DNA of 64,000 bases from Hemibagrus wyckioides (GCF_019097595.1 NC_080714.1:23420759-23484758), one strand, 5' to 3'; positions 24,889 to 37,103 are shown, numbered from the stretch's first letter. Translations and numbers: made by a program. The notes: generated by a model not told the origin, from the sequence alone.

Positions 24889-27800
24889 GGACACGATAAT
24901 GCTAAAAGAAGCAACGAAACATATCTGTTTGGCTTTTTCTACAATCGAAGGATTATTTTTGAGAGACAGGAATCAACCAAACTGGTCCTGCTAGAGGAAT
25001 CTCTTGAAATGACAAGATAAAGCAACGCAAGACAAAGATAAAGCAATAAAGCATCGGAGTGGAAATTGAAGCAGCGTGAAATGTCTTGCATGTCTGGATT
25101 AAGTCCAGGGCAGTGGAATGAATGACATCAATCTTGTTTCACTCATCTCAATCCGGAACGTTTTATCTTCTGATAGAGAAAGGAGACGTAAAACTCCTTG
25201 AAAAGAAGACGTCCTCGCCTGCTGTCCCCAGATCCAACCTCCCTCTTTGGTGTATTTTATTTTTTTTTTTTCTGCACTCAAATCTCTGAGATGCAGCTTG
25301 GTGGAAGGGTGAAAAAAGGGTCCATTTTGATGCAGGAAACGTTAAAAGATGATGAGAGATAAAAGGAACATTAATACTAGAGAGGCCTACCTCTCCTTTT
25401 CTTTTTCCATCTCTGTGGTTTGAATTTTGCATGACCACTAAAGGTCTGAAGCTCTAAGGATTTGTGGAATTGCTCTATTTATATTCTCAAAGCTGAAATA
25501 GCAAGCCTGTAGTTTAGGGTTAGTTTAAAGTGACTGAACTCTGCATACTTAATCAGACATCCTTGTAACTGACCGCTTAGAAAATAGTGTTTTTTTTTGC
25601 AATTATATCCTCGACGTTGCCGTCAGCTAGCTTCAAAAATGATAATCATTCTTATATTTGACTTGACAGAATATATTCCATTAGCAAGACAATATTGTAT
25701 TATTGATGTCATGACTGTTATTTGGTAAAAGGAAGAGAAATCCTTTATTTATATCAGATGGCTGTGTGACTAGAGGGAAGGTGGCTCTACTGAAATATTC
25801 ACTATAAAGGGAATTGGACAAATGCGTGGTCAGAAGTATGACAGCGTTCGCTTTGTGTCGTGTTTGAGTAAAAGTGGCAAACAAATTCTCCGAGTGCCCT
25901 GGAGTTTGAAAGCTCCCTGGGTTTCTTTTCAAACTCAGTCGGACTTGGCACTTTATATGTTTGTGAATAAAAGTCTGCACAGAATTCACAATAAATATAC
26001 GTTTCCTTTAAAGCATGCATTTTTGCTTTTTTTCGTCTACACAGTAAAGCAGCAGGCCTCGAGGACATTACCGCTGTCCAACTTCATTATCCAACACCAG
26101 CTCCCGCTGTCACCTTTTAGCAGCTCCATTAATCCCAAGACATTAAGGATTGACAGACCTTGAGCTATTTGCATAAACCCAAAAGGATGGACTATAACAA
26201 CATGTAGAGCTCTCTATATCGCTTATGAACCCTTTTTCTCAAACAAGAAGACTACATTTTTTTGCAAAAGTGTACTATTCACCTATGTTAAAAAAGAAAG
26301 AAAGAAAGGCTTTATTGTGCATATGTATAATAATGTCCTTCATATCTCAAACATTTGAATAATCCAAAGAAAATAAATGTGGCCTGCTGAGAGATGATTA
26401 AAACCTGCATTATAATTATTATGTGAAAAATGTCTTCAAGGTCCCTAAGCATCTATTGACAGTCAGTGGGGCAGTCAAGACCATGTCAATCAAGATCAGG
26501 GCAGAGTAAACGCCCGACCAACCAGACTATAAGACTTTAAGGATTTAGAGTATGGCTGTTTTTTTGCACCTAGCTTGTTGGCCAGTTTCTGTACAACAGC
26601 TGAATATTTTGTGCTTTTTTATGTTAAGTTAAAAGAAGCAACATTTGCGTTCAATAAAAGAAGAGTTTAAATGAATGTGCATGATTAAAAACTACAATAA
26701 AACTAAATTTAATAGTGAAATACAGAATGGGGAAAAATGACAGTGAGTCTCCAGAGAGCCTAGAGATCCTGCCTCCTTAAACAGCTTGCCTTCTTAAAAG
26801 AGATCACACCCTAGCCTTAAACATAAGGTAAGGAAAAATATTCAACCCGGTGTATGGTGTAGACGAGCCCGAAAAACAGACTGAACGTTACACAGACATC
26901 TTAAACAATTGTGTGCTTAAATATTTGTGGTAACACATTAGGGAAGGCCTACATGTGGGCATTGTGGTCAGACGTCCACATACTTATGAGCTTGTAGTAA
27001 CCACGTCTCATTTAATACTTCGGGACAGATATACGGTTCGGAACTCAAACCTTTCTTCCAGCAAATAGTTAAAAAAAAAAAAAAACGAGTGCAGAGCAAT
27101 GACTTGAATACATTCATAATAGAAATAGCTGTCTTTATACTAGCTTGAATGATGACCAAGGTCATGTTAACCTTTATACTGATAGGGTATAGCTGCGTAA
27201 GCTAGAACACACTCACTATGACTTAAAGACGAAACATGGCTGCGGATATGCACTAATAAAGATGGCAGAAAGGTCTTTTTGTTCAAAAAAAAAAAACTGC
27301 CTCAGGAGTCCAGGCTTGACTCGGAGCCCAGCCGCGATATGACTGTTCTTACTCAGTTTGTCGTCCGAGTGCCCTCGGTGCCCATTTATGTGACAAATGT
27401 AGGTGCAGAGTGTTAAGTGCTGTGTGGAAATACGCCGAAGAGACACGGATGGTATCTGTAAGCTGTTCACCTCAGATGCTATCTGGATAATCCTCGATAA
27501 CCTCGACTGGATTTCCGTGATTTGCTGGTAGAGGAGCTGGTAGAGGTCCATTGTCACGATTCAATTTGAATCCCATTAGCGGGGTGTTTAATTGCTAATG
27601 GGTTGCAGATGGTCCCAATGATTTCGTCTGGCCACTTTTCCCTCTTCAATCTAATTGCACAGACTGCATATTACATAATTAACAAGTATTTACAGATTGC
27701 ACTGAGGGTATATTAATCCCTCTGTTCTTTGCCATGATGTTCTCAGAGTTTTTTTTAATGCTGTTAAACTCTTCAGCTGACATTTGTAATTAGAAATCAT

Positions 27801-28116
27801 GCAGAGTGATGGACAGCACTGAAATCAGAGACGTAGCGGTTACGATAGTTTTCTCTGTGTAGTTTTTCTGCAGTGATTAAAGAAGCGATGGAGAGCGCAG
27901 TGTAAAGTGGAAGCTCTTTTGTCGGGAATGGAGTTATTGGACGTGCCGGATAAGCACACTCCATAGCGTGAAGGGAAATGAGCTGGCATGAGTCCTCACG
28001 TCAGTGGCATGCATCATTTCAGAATGTACTATCTCCAGTTTCCTGTGCTGGATTAAGAGCCTGAGATGATTAGGTGTGCGGTGACTCAGCGGCCTGTGTA
28101 AGCCGGGTTCTTTGAA

Positions 28117-28140
28117 GTGTGTGTGTGTGTGTGTGTGTGT
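28117..28140. repeat. (GT)n microsatellite
   Basis: A GT dinucleotide run of 12 copies, giving a false C-V-C-V frame start. Confidence 0.95.
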
Positions 28141-28561
28141 CTGTCTGCCCCTGTCTATCTGTCTTAATAGCTATGCACCCTTTTCCATGGTACATTCACA
28201 ACACATCTGGCCCAGAGGAAGGCGGAGAAAACTTTGGATGCTATTTTTAGTTCATTGTCCAGCAGTTTGGGGGACAACCAGAATAGGCACAGAACTGACA
28301 GCGATTTCGTTATTACTTTGGAGTCACAGCAAGTTGTTTTTTTTGTTAATCTCTGTATGTGCATTTGCAGTGAAACTACCAAAAACTATACACTTACTAC
28401 TTTTGATAGCATTACATTTGGTTTTCACTAAAATTTGGGCTACATACACTGAGGATCCTGAGAATCCCGTATACTGAGAACTTAATACAGATATTCCACA
28501 AATCTATACTCAGACTACTGACTTACATGTTACTCAGAAAATCATTTTGGTAAGGAGAATT

Positions 28562-28584
28562 TATATATATATATATATATATAT
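28562..28584. repeat. (TA)n left of Tc1-like element
   Basis: A short TA run ending at the element's left terminus. With the run at 29106-29143 it looks like one microsatellite split by insertion, or two runs grown from the TA target duplication. Confidence 0.93.
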
Positions 28585-29103
28585 AGCTCTGGAAAAAAAT
28601 AAGAGACCACTGCCCAATCTCCAGATTTGAACCGTATTGAACACCTCTAGAATGTCATCAAGAGGAAGATGGATGGTCACAAACCATCAAGCAAAGCTGA
28701 GCTGTTTGCTTTTTTGTTCCTCAACAGCAATGTGAAAAACTGGTGGAGAGCACGGAGCCAAAACTCACGCAAATCAGGGGTTATTCCACCAAATACTGAT
28801 TTCTTAATGTTATTTAGCCAAAGCATTAACACAATTTGTTTACAAATGATTTGCATTTTGTTTTATTTGAGTTATTAAAGCTCTGCAAATACTGCATGAT
28901 CTTGGGTTATTTTGATGTGTTGTCATTTCCTTTAAATATAGAATCTAAATAACAATAGTTATATTTGGAATTTAGGAGAAATATTGTCAGCAGTTCACAA
29001 AAAATGAAACAAAACTGTTCGTCTCACCAATACATGAACCTGAAAGAAAAACAACATAAGAAACTCATTATTTTGCAGTGGTCTCTTATTATTATTTCCA
29101 GAG

Positions 29104-29105
<2 letters not shown>
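28585..29105 (+). mobile_element. Deleted Tc1-like element inside a TA microsatellite
   Basis: The left end is AGCTCTGGAAAAAAATAAGA followed by GACCACTG. The right end is its inverse, CAGTGGTCTCTTATTATTAT followed by TTCCAGAGCT. Both sides are TA runs (28562-28584 and 29106-29143), which fits insertion at TA. Immediately inside the left end, plus-strand sequence encodes the S-P-D-L-N-R-I-E-H-L region of the transposase, so most of the gene is deleted and the 5' end is joined to the last part of the coding region. Confidence 0.88.

Positions 29106-29143
<38 letters not shown>
29106..29143. repeat. (TA)n right of Tc1-like element
   Basis: A TA run starting at the element's right terminus. See the matching run at 28562-28584. 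Confidence 0.95.
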
Positions 29144-29145
<2 letters not shown>

Positions 29146-30072
29146 GTCAGGGCACAAAATGGGGAAAGTGTTTTTGATTGCATTTACATACATTTAGGGC
29201 CTATGGTGATACAGGAAATACAGGAAATAATTGAATTGAAATTGATTATAATGATATATTCTGTCAAAAAGAAAAGTAAGCTATGTATATAAAAAAAAGA
29301 TGTCCTACTTTCTTTATTGCTTTAACAGGGGCCGATCACCAAGACTTGGTGCAGATAGACAGCAGCAACATTAATATGTAATTATATGAAAATGTTGATC
29401 ATTACTTTAAAAATTGTCTCTCATGCACAAACAACCACCCTGAGTGAACAAATTAAAATATTTACATTCCTGGTGATAATTTTCTGTGCAGCACAAATAC
29501 CTAAAGTAGATCATTTTTATGCCTCCAACACTGTATTATAGCAGGGTAGGAAGTAATGATCTGTAATCCTTACTTCTGTAATTCAAAAGGTTGGGAAAAT
29601 TGATAATACAATAGATACACTACATATTTGGTGCACAGGATGATTTGGTCCCACACAATCTCACAAACATTCATTTTAATATAAGGTATATTTTTCATTG
29701 TCCTCCATCTCTCCATGTGTCCTAACTGTCCACCTCATCTGTCCTCTGATGATTATGATCATACTGAGTCTAACATTAAACTTGCATCCCGACTCATGCG
29801 TGGTTTAGAGTGAACTCGATTTCATGCTAGACAGAATCTTCTAATCTACATTAAATATTCAGCTAACAGTCTGAAGTTACCTAGCAACAACAGCGTATGT
29901 TAACGTTAGCTCAGTCAACGTTAGGCTAACATCAACAGGTGTAGACAGATATGATTATCCTGACCTGAGCTAATTTACTGAATCAACCAACTCACATCTC
30001 CTCGCTTTCTTTTCATCCATGATGAAGTCATATATTACCGCTTCTGCCTGTCTGTCCGTCCGTTTGTCTGTG

Positions 30073-30144
<72 letters not shown>
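30073..30144. repeat. (ATCT)n microsatellite
   Basis: About 18 copies of ATCT preceded by imperfect CTGTCCGT-type units. Confidence 0.96.
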
Positions 30145-30243
30145 AATTAGAAGTTTCATAGTGTTTTGTAAATGTAAAGAATGATAATAATAACTCTTTC
30201 ACCTTAGCAAAACATATTGTGCTGTTTGTAATTCTGTAACTTG

Positions 30244-30245
<2 letters not shown>

Positions 30246-30278
<33 letters not shown>

Positions 30279-30287
30279 CTCTCTCCA
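30246..30287. repeat. (CT)n microsatellite
   Basis: A CT run with one G interruption. Confidence 0.95.
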
Positions 30288-31290
30288 TTATTCGATTACT
30301 CATGTTCACAGTCAGAATTAAATGCCCAAATGGATGCTGTCATGCTGCACTTGCTACCACGTGCATTCTGGACCACTGTTCATTCCTACCATGCTATTGA
30401 TTAGTGCCATTATTAAGTCTTTTATTTTAATGTGTTTTATAAGGCAGCAAAAAAAAACCTTGGAATAGCTGAGTATAAAAACAGTTTGTTCTTTTGATTT
30501 AATCTTGTTCTGCTGCAGTAGACCTGCCAAAACACCGTAATTGGACTGAAGAATGGCACCTGTTGAAATTCAAAGGATTATATAAGATTAGACGGGAACT
30601 GATGTTTTCCCTCCTCGTCTGTAATTTAGAACGCTGCTTTTGGCGGTTAGACGCAAGACAAGTGCCGCACTTTGTCTGTCTGCTGTGTCGTCGGTGCAGC
30701 CAATCAGGGGTCAGAGATCTGATGTGAGGTGTCTCCCCAACAAGGGTAATGGTCAAATGCTGCCATTGATGGACGTGCGTAATTTGGACGGTGTAAGGAA
30801 CTATAGAGAGACTGGAAATTGAAACAAAACACAGCAATGCTTTCAGTTTGCTACATTCCTGTGTAGAATTGCTAGATTTTGCGGCTATGCTCATTTAATA
30901 GAGTGGATCGATCACTGCAGTCACTGAGCGTGTGTTTCTCGCTGTCTTACAGGAGGCCTGCAGTAGTTCAGCAGACAATAACTGCACTATTGAGTCAGAT
31001 AGGACCCAGCTGTGTGGCTGTGGGCATACTCACTTTTTCATTGCTCTCTCCTCAAGGTACTTCTGGACCCCATACAGAGGAGGTGGAGCTGAGTTGATTG
31101 ACATGTTGACGAGTGCGTCCTGCTCTCGGTGCTCACTGGCTGGTGTATTTGTCATTGCAGTGGATTGTTATCCTCTCACTGCTGTACCTTGCTGTCTATA
31201 GGAGTAGCCTGCTGGGGAAAACAACAGAAGCACATGCTTCGTTTTTCTGTCATTTTAGCAGCAGGGCTTAGGTTTTTTTTTTTGTTGGCT

Positions 31291-31543
31291 GTTCTATGAA
31301 ACCAAACCTACTATTGGCCACCATAAAGAAATGAAGATCTCTGCTGCAGCCTTTAGAAATGCACACCTTAACATTACAATAAAGGGTACATTACTCCATT
31401 ACGCCAATACATTTTATTTAATAGTTATGTATTGGAGTGATGGAGTAATGTACCCTTTATTGTGTGCATTTGTAAAGGCTGCAGCAGAGATCTTCATTTC
31501 CTTATGGCGTTTTTGGCCAATAGTAGGTTGGGTTTCATAGAAC
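31291..31543. repeat. Foldback sequence: 253-base near-perfect inverted repeat
   Basis: The left arm starts GTTCTATGAAACCAAACCTA at 31291 and the right arm ends TAGGTTGGGTTTCATAGAAC at 31543. Within the arms, ATGAAGATCTCTGCTGCAGC pairs with GCTGCAGCAGAGATCTTCAT without mismatch, and AATAAAGGGTACATTACTCC pairs with GGAGTAATGTACCCTTTATT. Arms are about 120 bases, the loop is about 15 bases, and there are two small indels. There is no coding capacity and I recognise no terminal motif of a named family. It could be a foldback MITE or a local inverted duplication. It lies within the transcribed intron, so the RNA would form a long hairpin. Confidence 0.92.
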
Positions 31544-33884
31544 TGCCAGTAGTTATGTATTGAAGTATTAACCATTAACTAATGACAGTAGCGATAACTA
31601 ACATACCTAACATATTATATCTTATATTATGTTGATTTTTTAAATCTGATTGGTCAGTAGGTGTTGATTAATTTTATATAAGGCAAATCGTGTAAAATTC
31701 ATGCTAATGTATTATTGTTTCAATCGTAATAGCTCATTCCCAGAGACTCATCTCTCAGACAAATGTGTACATATCCACATAACGTAAGATTTATAAACAT
31801 TAATTAAAAGACGAAAAATAATTACATTAATAAATGAACCTTTATATGTTATTACAATATTTCACAAACCTATAATCACTATAATCAGTATTATGGCGAA
31901 GCATTCTGTAACTAGAAATGGTTGAAAAAAAAAAAAAATCACTTCAGTATAATATTAAGCTTAATGCATTAATTAATTACAATAATGATAATTAACATTA
32001 GTTCCATGTAAATCTTTATAACGCACTATCGATGTTCAAAAAACCTATTCATTAAAATAGATTTTAGGCTTATACTTCATTTATTTATTAGCAAATATTT
32101 TATGACTTGCATTATAAACAATGGGCAGTTTTGGTTCTGAAAGCTGATTAGCTGAGCCTCTATATACCATATTAAGCCATCATTTTTGTCTGATATGTTA
32201 ACCCGTAGCACTAACAGATGACTTATTTGTGAACATTATTAATAATGAGTGAAATTATTTATGGAACATTGGATTTTATCATACATTTGTCACCTTACTA
32301 TAGACTGTGCCTAAGATCACACATTCCCATTACATAGTCATTGTTATGCATCACTTATTGCTTTAATTCACACTACTGAAATACCCAGGAAAATATTCGA
32401 ACAATGTGGATCAACACATAAAAATGACAAAAGGACAACAGGTGGAGCCACACACGTAGCCGCACATGGCTATGAAGTAGTTAAACACGCATATTTACTG
32501 TGCTGCCTCCACACACTCAGACAACTTTCTACAACCATTATTCTGTAATTCAACAAGGTCGTCCCTCTGTGTTATAGCCTTTCGACAAAAGTGGGCTGGC
32601 GTACATGGCGAAGCAGTGTAATCTGCTGCTGAAGCTCATCTGAACTGAAGGACTAGTGTCAGCTATTGTGTGCTCTGCTGCCAGCGGACATTCATTATAA
32701 GGAGAGAAATTGCTTTGTGGACGACGCACTGTGTGAAGGCTGAAGCAGATTCATGGTGGATATGAAGAGAAACCGAGGGAGGAAACATCACACACCCACT
32801 CTGACTCCATTTAATGCCATTATAACGTGTGTGGGTCTTTTTTTTTCTTTTCTTTTTTAGTTCACCCAGTATGAGAGATGATACAGTCAGCAGGTTTACT
32901 GTAGAGATATTACCCAAAGCTACACCTTTCATTCACAGCCAATCATCTCTAAACTCAGGAGTGCTCGGGCTCATGCCAGGCAATGCTTTCTGTTTTTAAT
33001 TTAACATCTTATCGCTTTTTAAATTAAAGCCAGTCCAAGCTGCCCTGGTAGGGATATGCTTATCTTATGAAATATTTATTAAAACACAGGATTTTTTGCT
33101 GTATTTTAAAAAGATTTAGAGCTCTGGCTTGTGAAAGGTGACTCGATAAGTAGTTGCAGAGATTACGGTGAATAATTAAAATCTCTCCGGTTCCTTTGTG
33201 GATTGGAGTAGGATTGAGAGGGAGAGGGAGCCACAGCTATTCATTTTAAATGCAGCCCCAAGCACCTGCATGGAGCGCTCGCATGTTGTCTCAGGAGAAG
33301 TGCTGTGCTTTCCATGACGCTTGAAAGGTACAGCTCCAAGGCCTCACTGTAGGATCCGGGCTCTACTCTATACAACCACACAAACATGCCTTCAGTAACA
33401 GCTAAACCACCATAACAAGCTTGTGCTGAAGCGCAGACAGCTTCTTTCTGTCGATCGCTGTCAAACATACCCACAGCGACAATATTATGATTTCTAATTC
33501 AGGCCAGAGGACACCATTGTGGATTTAATTTATATAGATCTCTGGCGTGTTTGCGTGTATAGATGTGTGTTCTCATGCTGAGTGCCTCATTTCCAATACT
33601 ATCCAGGTTTTTTTTTTTTCTTCCTTTGCCGGCATTTTCAGCAGTCATTGATCCGGTGCTTGCTTGATTAATCTTCTATAAGGGCATCAGCAGTCAATTA
33701 GTGCCTGAATTACACTTTAAATTATGTCCAGGTCTTAACCGTTGTACTTGCAAAAACCCGATTTTTTTTTTTTTTGGCAACTCGATGACATGTAATACAC
33801 TATTATTAGACCATCTGACAATCACACTAATGTGATATTTGAATACCCATTAAAGATTTAGTCACTTTTTGGCCTTAAAAAATA

Positions 33885-34282
33885 ATCTCTACTCTTCGGG
33901 TAAGACTTTCCACTAGATTTTAAAGCATGGCTATGATGATTTGTGCTCGTTCAGCCTCAAGAGCATTTCTGAGGTCTGATGTTGCTGTTGTGGGGTGCAT
34001 TCTGTGTTCCACTTCATCCTAAAGGTGTTTAGTGGGGTTGAGAACAGGGCTTTTTGCAGGACGCTCAAGTTTTTATAATGTGGTAAACCATATCTTCATT
34101 GATGTCCTCTTGCGCACATGCTGCAAGAGCTCTGAACTACTGTAGACCCATTAGTTCCAGTGAAGAGTAATGTTTCAGCATCCTATACAATTGTGTGCTT
34201 CCAGCTAAGAGGAAAGATTTTACTATGACACACTCGATAGGTGTGATGGTTTAGTGTCTGCAAAAGTTTGGCCATATAGTTT
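33885..34282 (-). mobile_element. Decayed Tc1-like element
   Basis: Shares order and sequence with the element at 22331: GACTTTCCACTAGATTTTAA, GTGCTCGTTCAGCCTCAAGA, TCATCCTAAAGGTGTTTAGT, and CCATTAGTTCCAGTGAAGAG, which also matches the end region of the 47452 element. The right terminus GCAAAAGTTTGGCCATATAG is kept. The left terminus is lost or unrecognisable. All reading frames are broken. Confidence 0.75.
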
Positions 34283-34587
34283 AGCTATTTGAAATAGTGC
34301 CATTTAAGTGTATACTCGGTCAGGCAGAAGGGATAGAGCATGACATTGTTTTTTTTCCCCACGAGAGTAACAGAAGAGAGCACTTATAGAGTATAACAAT
34401 GTATGCTACTATGTGCAGTTAGAAAAGGTACCTGGATTGTTATTGCGCACAAATAGTTTCACTAATGTCATATACTATATGAATAAATGTCAACTATCTA
34501 ACTGTATAAAACCGATTTGAATCTCAATGGGGGACATTAAAGTCTGCCTTAAATAAAGAACAGTGTTTCTGTTGACAAGCAAACTCA

Positions 34588-35102
34588 TACACTGACCAAG
34601 CATACCATTATGACCACCTGTTGGTCCTCCTTTTGCTGCCAAAACAGCCCTGACCCGTCATACACTGTGTATTCTGACGTTTGTCTATCAGAACCAGCAT
34701 TAACTTCTTTAGCAATTTGAGCAACAGTAGCTCGTCTGTTGGATCGGATCACACGGGCCAGCCTTCGCTCCCCACGTGCATCGATGAGACTTGGCCGCCC
34801 ATGACCCTGTCGCCGGATCACCACTGTTCCTTCCTTGGAACACTTTTGATAGATACTGACCACTGCAGACCGGGAACACCCCACAAGAGCTGCAGTTTTG
34901 GAGCTGCTCTGATCCAGTCATGTAGCCATCACAATCTGGTCCTTGTCAAACTCGCTCAAATCCTTACGCTTGTCCATTTTTCCTGCTTCTAACACATCAA
35001 CTTTGAGGAAATGTTCACTTGCTGCCTAATATATCCCACCCACTAACAGGTGCCATGATGAGGAGATCATCAGTGGTCATAATGTTATGCCTGATCGGTG
35101 TA
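34588..35102 (-). mobile_element. Internally deleted Tc1-like element, copy 3
   Basis: Terminal repeats TACACTGACCAAGCATACC and the inverse of TACACCGATCAGGCATAAC. The minus strand holds the longest surviving frame of this family in the window (34585-34884): [20 protein letters not shown], then GRPSLIDARGERRLARVIRS, NRRATVAQIAKEVNAGSD, and the deletion junction Y-D-G-S-G-L-F-W-Q-Q-K-E-D-Q. It has the DNA-binding half but no DDE catalytic residues. The first methionine part ([12 protein letters not shown]) is separated by a frameshift. The right end is 137 bases upstream of the fibcd1 exon at 35240. Confidence 0.9.
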
Positions 35103-35239
35103 CACTAGCCAATTATGGTTTCAGTGTTTATTATCATATATATTAACTTGCACGTAGCTATTTGTATGATGCCATCTGCATTCTTCAGATCGTCTAGTGG
35201 AATTTTATACCAATATTTTTTCATTTTTATGTCCTTCAG

Positions 35240-35336
35240 GTGTTCCAGCGCAGAGAAGACGGCTCTGTAAACTTCTACAGGGATTGGGCTGCATACCAAG
35301 AGGGATTTGGCAAGATTACAGGGGAACACTGGCTCG
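35240..35336 (+). CDS. fibcd1: fibcd1 exon: fibrinogen-related domain, middle
   Basis: A 97-base exon (phase 0 in, phase 1 out) after ATGTCCTTCAG and before G|GTAAAT. The peptide [20 protein letters not shown] continues [13 protein letters not shown]. It is the classic fibrinogen C block F-Q-R-R-x-D-G-S-V-x-F, W-x-x-Y, G-F-G and G-E-x-W-L-G. Human FIBCD1 reads [20 protein letters not shown] and DGFGRLTGEHWLG, so about 80 percent of positions match. The upstream joining residues G-G-G-W-T come from the exon ending at 17480, which fixes the frame. There is no stop or frameshift. Confidence 0.96.
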
Positions 35337-35885
35337 GTAAATTCAGCTTTCCGGAGTTATTTCAATTTTGTTGATTTATTATATATATTTTCATAAAATT
35401 ATTATCATAAACAATATTGTTGTATACAAGCAAACCTTTTACAGATGAAGAGATCATTTTAGCAGACAAATGCAAAAGCTTCTGGAGTGTATGTTTTGCT
35501 TTCCCGCTGAGCAGTTAACAATATGTTGAAGTTGGTAATTGCTCCAAATTCAGATAAACATTTGGCTGTTAGAAATAAACTGTTTCTGAAAATATAGCGT
35601 TGGGAACAATTACCTATAATTTCCTGCACAAGGTGTTTTAGACATAATTCAGTGAAAAAGTTTACAAACCTGTAGTAACGTTGCCTTTTAAGGTTTAAAA
35701 AACTAATACTACCTCTTAGTTATTGAAATGACGTGTTTAGAAAGTCCGTGTGATGCATTCATCCATTCTTCATTCACTGTTCATGATGCAAAATATGAAA
35801 TATGAGCTAAGCTGATAGGATTTCTAAAATAGTTTTTAAGTATTCAGTACAGCAGATATATATATATATAGTTAAATGTTAACAT

Positions 35886-36150
35886 TATGAGCAGTGTCAT
35901 ATGAAGAGAATAAGACTGATTATCTCCTCATCATGGCACCTGTTAGTGGGTGGGATATATTAGGCAGCAAGTGGACATTTTGTCCTCAAAGTTGATGTGT
36001 TAGAAGCAGGAAAAATGGACAAGAGTAAGGATTTGAGCGAGTTTGACAAGGGCCAAATTGTGATGGCTAGACCACTGGATCAGAGCATCTCCAAAACTGC
36101 AGCTCTTGTGGCATGTTCCCGGTCTGCAGTGGTCAGTATCTATGCCTAAT
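35886..36150 (+). mobile_element. Truncated Tc1-like element, copy 4
   Basis: Shares with copies 1-3 the stretch from CATCATGGCACCTGTTAGTG through GTGTTAGAAGCAGGAAAAAT. It encodes [23 protein letters not shown], then [20 protein letters not shown] before breaking off. The left terminus is decayed and the 3' half is absent, replaced by a 90-base sequence that is also found at 37800. It keeps a different part of the transposase from copy 2. Confidence 0.82.
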
Positions 36151-36154
36151 CTTC

Positions 36155-36245
36155 AGAGAATTGTGAAGCATTCCCAGGAACTGTTGTGGGAAGGAAATGT
36201 ATGGAAGACAGGAAGAGTTACTGGGTCAAGTATCTATGCCTGATC
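36155..36245. repeat. 90-base repeat, related to 37800-37875
   Basis: Shares AATTGTGAAGCATTCCCA, then GAAC(T/C)GTTGT, GGAAGA and GAGTTACTGGGTCAA with 37800-37875. It is flanked on both sides by GTATCTATGCCTRATCT (at about 36136 and 36228), as if inserted with a short duplication. Family unknown. Confidence 0.6.
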
Positions 36246-36246
36246 T

Positions 36247-36280
<34 letters not shown>

Positions 36281-36684
36281 TAGCTTAGTTATTGACAGGT
36301 GTATCTTTGACATTTTAGCAACCCTGCTAACTACTAAGCACTCTTATTTTATTAGGATATCCTGATAGTTTGCCATTGAAACTGAAGTTTTATTCCTGGT
36401 CAGAGTGTGTCAGGGGAAAATGGCTCATATCAGTGCACCTGAGGTAAAGCTGTAGGTGTGAGGGAGGGGTGGTCTGTATGAGCGTTGTCTTCAGTGGTGC
36501 TGAGGCATTGGGATATTTTCTCTGTGTTGGTTTCCTGGACACATGAGAACAGCATTTTGGATCACTAAAATACCCCGAAGGGTTGAAAAACATTAAATTC
36601 TGCTTTCACTGTTTTCATGTGGATGGGAAAAACGTTATTTTTTATTTTTTTTTGAAAACTCCAACCTACTTGAAAACACCACCA

Positions 36685-37103
36685 ACCTACACAGGCTTGT
36701 CACAGTTTTTGAGATATTAAATGCTAGGATTCTGTTTGTCTTGAAAGCTGATGAGGTCATTTCTCTGTAATATCTTATGTGATGAGGTAATTTCAGGTAC
36801 TTTACAGCGTTGTGCAGTGATGATCCACAGTGAACTGCTCCTGAACACACTTCAATAGGGCAAACACATTTTTTCATTTTAGAACTTTTTGACCTGAGCT
36901 TACATACTCATGTCAGCATTTTCCTTCCTTCCTTCCTTCCCTCCCTCCCTCCCTTCCCTCCCTCGAACCCTTCCCTCCTGCCTTCCTTCCATCCCTCAAT
37001 CCCACCCCCCCTTCCCTCCCTCAATCCTTCCTTCCTTCCTTCCTTCCTTCCTTCCTTCCTTCCTTCCTTCCTTCCTTCCTTCCTTCCCTTCCTTCATCTC
37101 TCC

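Larger units (their letters stand above)
17481..35239 (+). other. fibcd1: fibcd1 intron, 17.8 kb
   Basis: Donor GTGAGGC and acceptor ATGTCCTTCAG, phase 0. It is crowded with DNA-transposon remnants (17517, 18115, 18420, 22331, 22940, 28585, 33885, 34588), a fish SINE (24450-24888), a foldback sequence (31291-31543), and ATCT, CT, GT and TA microsatellites. No recognisable feature was seen in 18951-22029, 23358-24449, 24889-28116, 29144-30072, 30288-31290, 31700-33884 and 34283-34587, apart from AT-rich sequence and small simple repeats. None of the open frames there resembles a known protein. Confidence 0.85.

Noticed and set aside
30499..30894. 131-residue minus-strand frame
   Set aside because: No motif, signal peptide or family resemblance; length is within chance for a window of this size.
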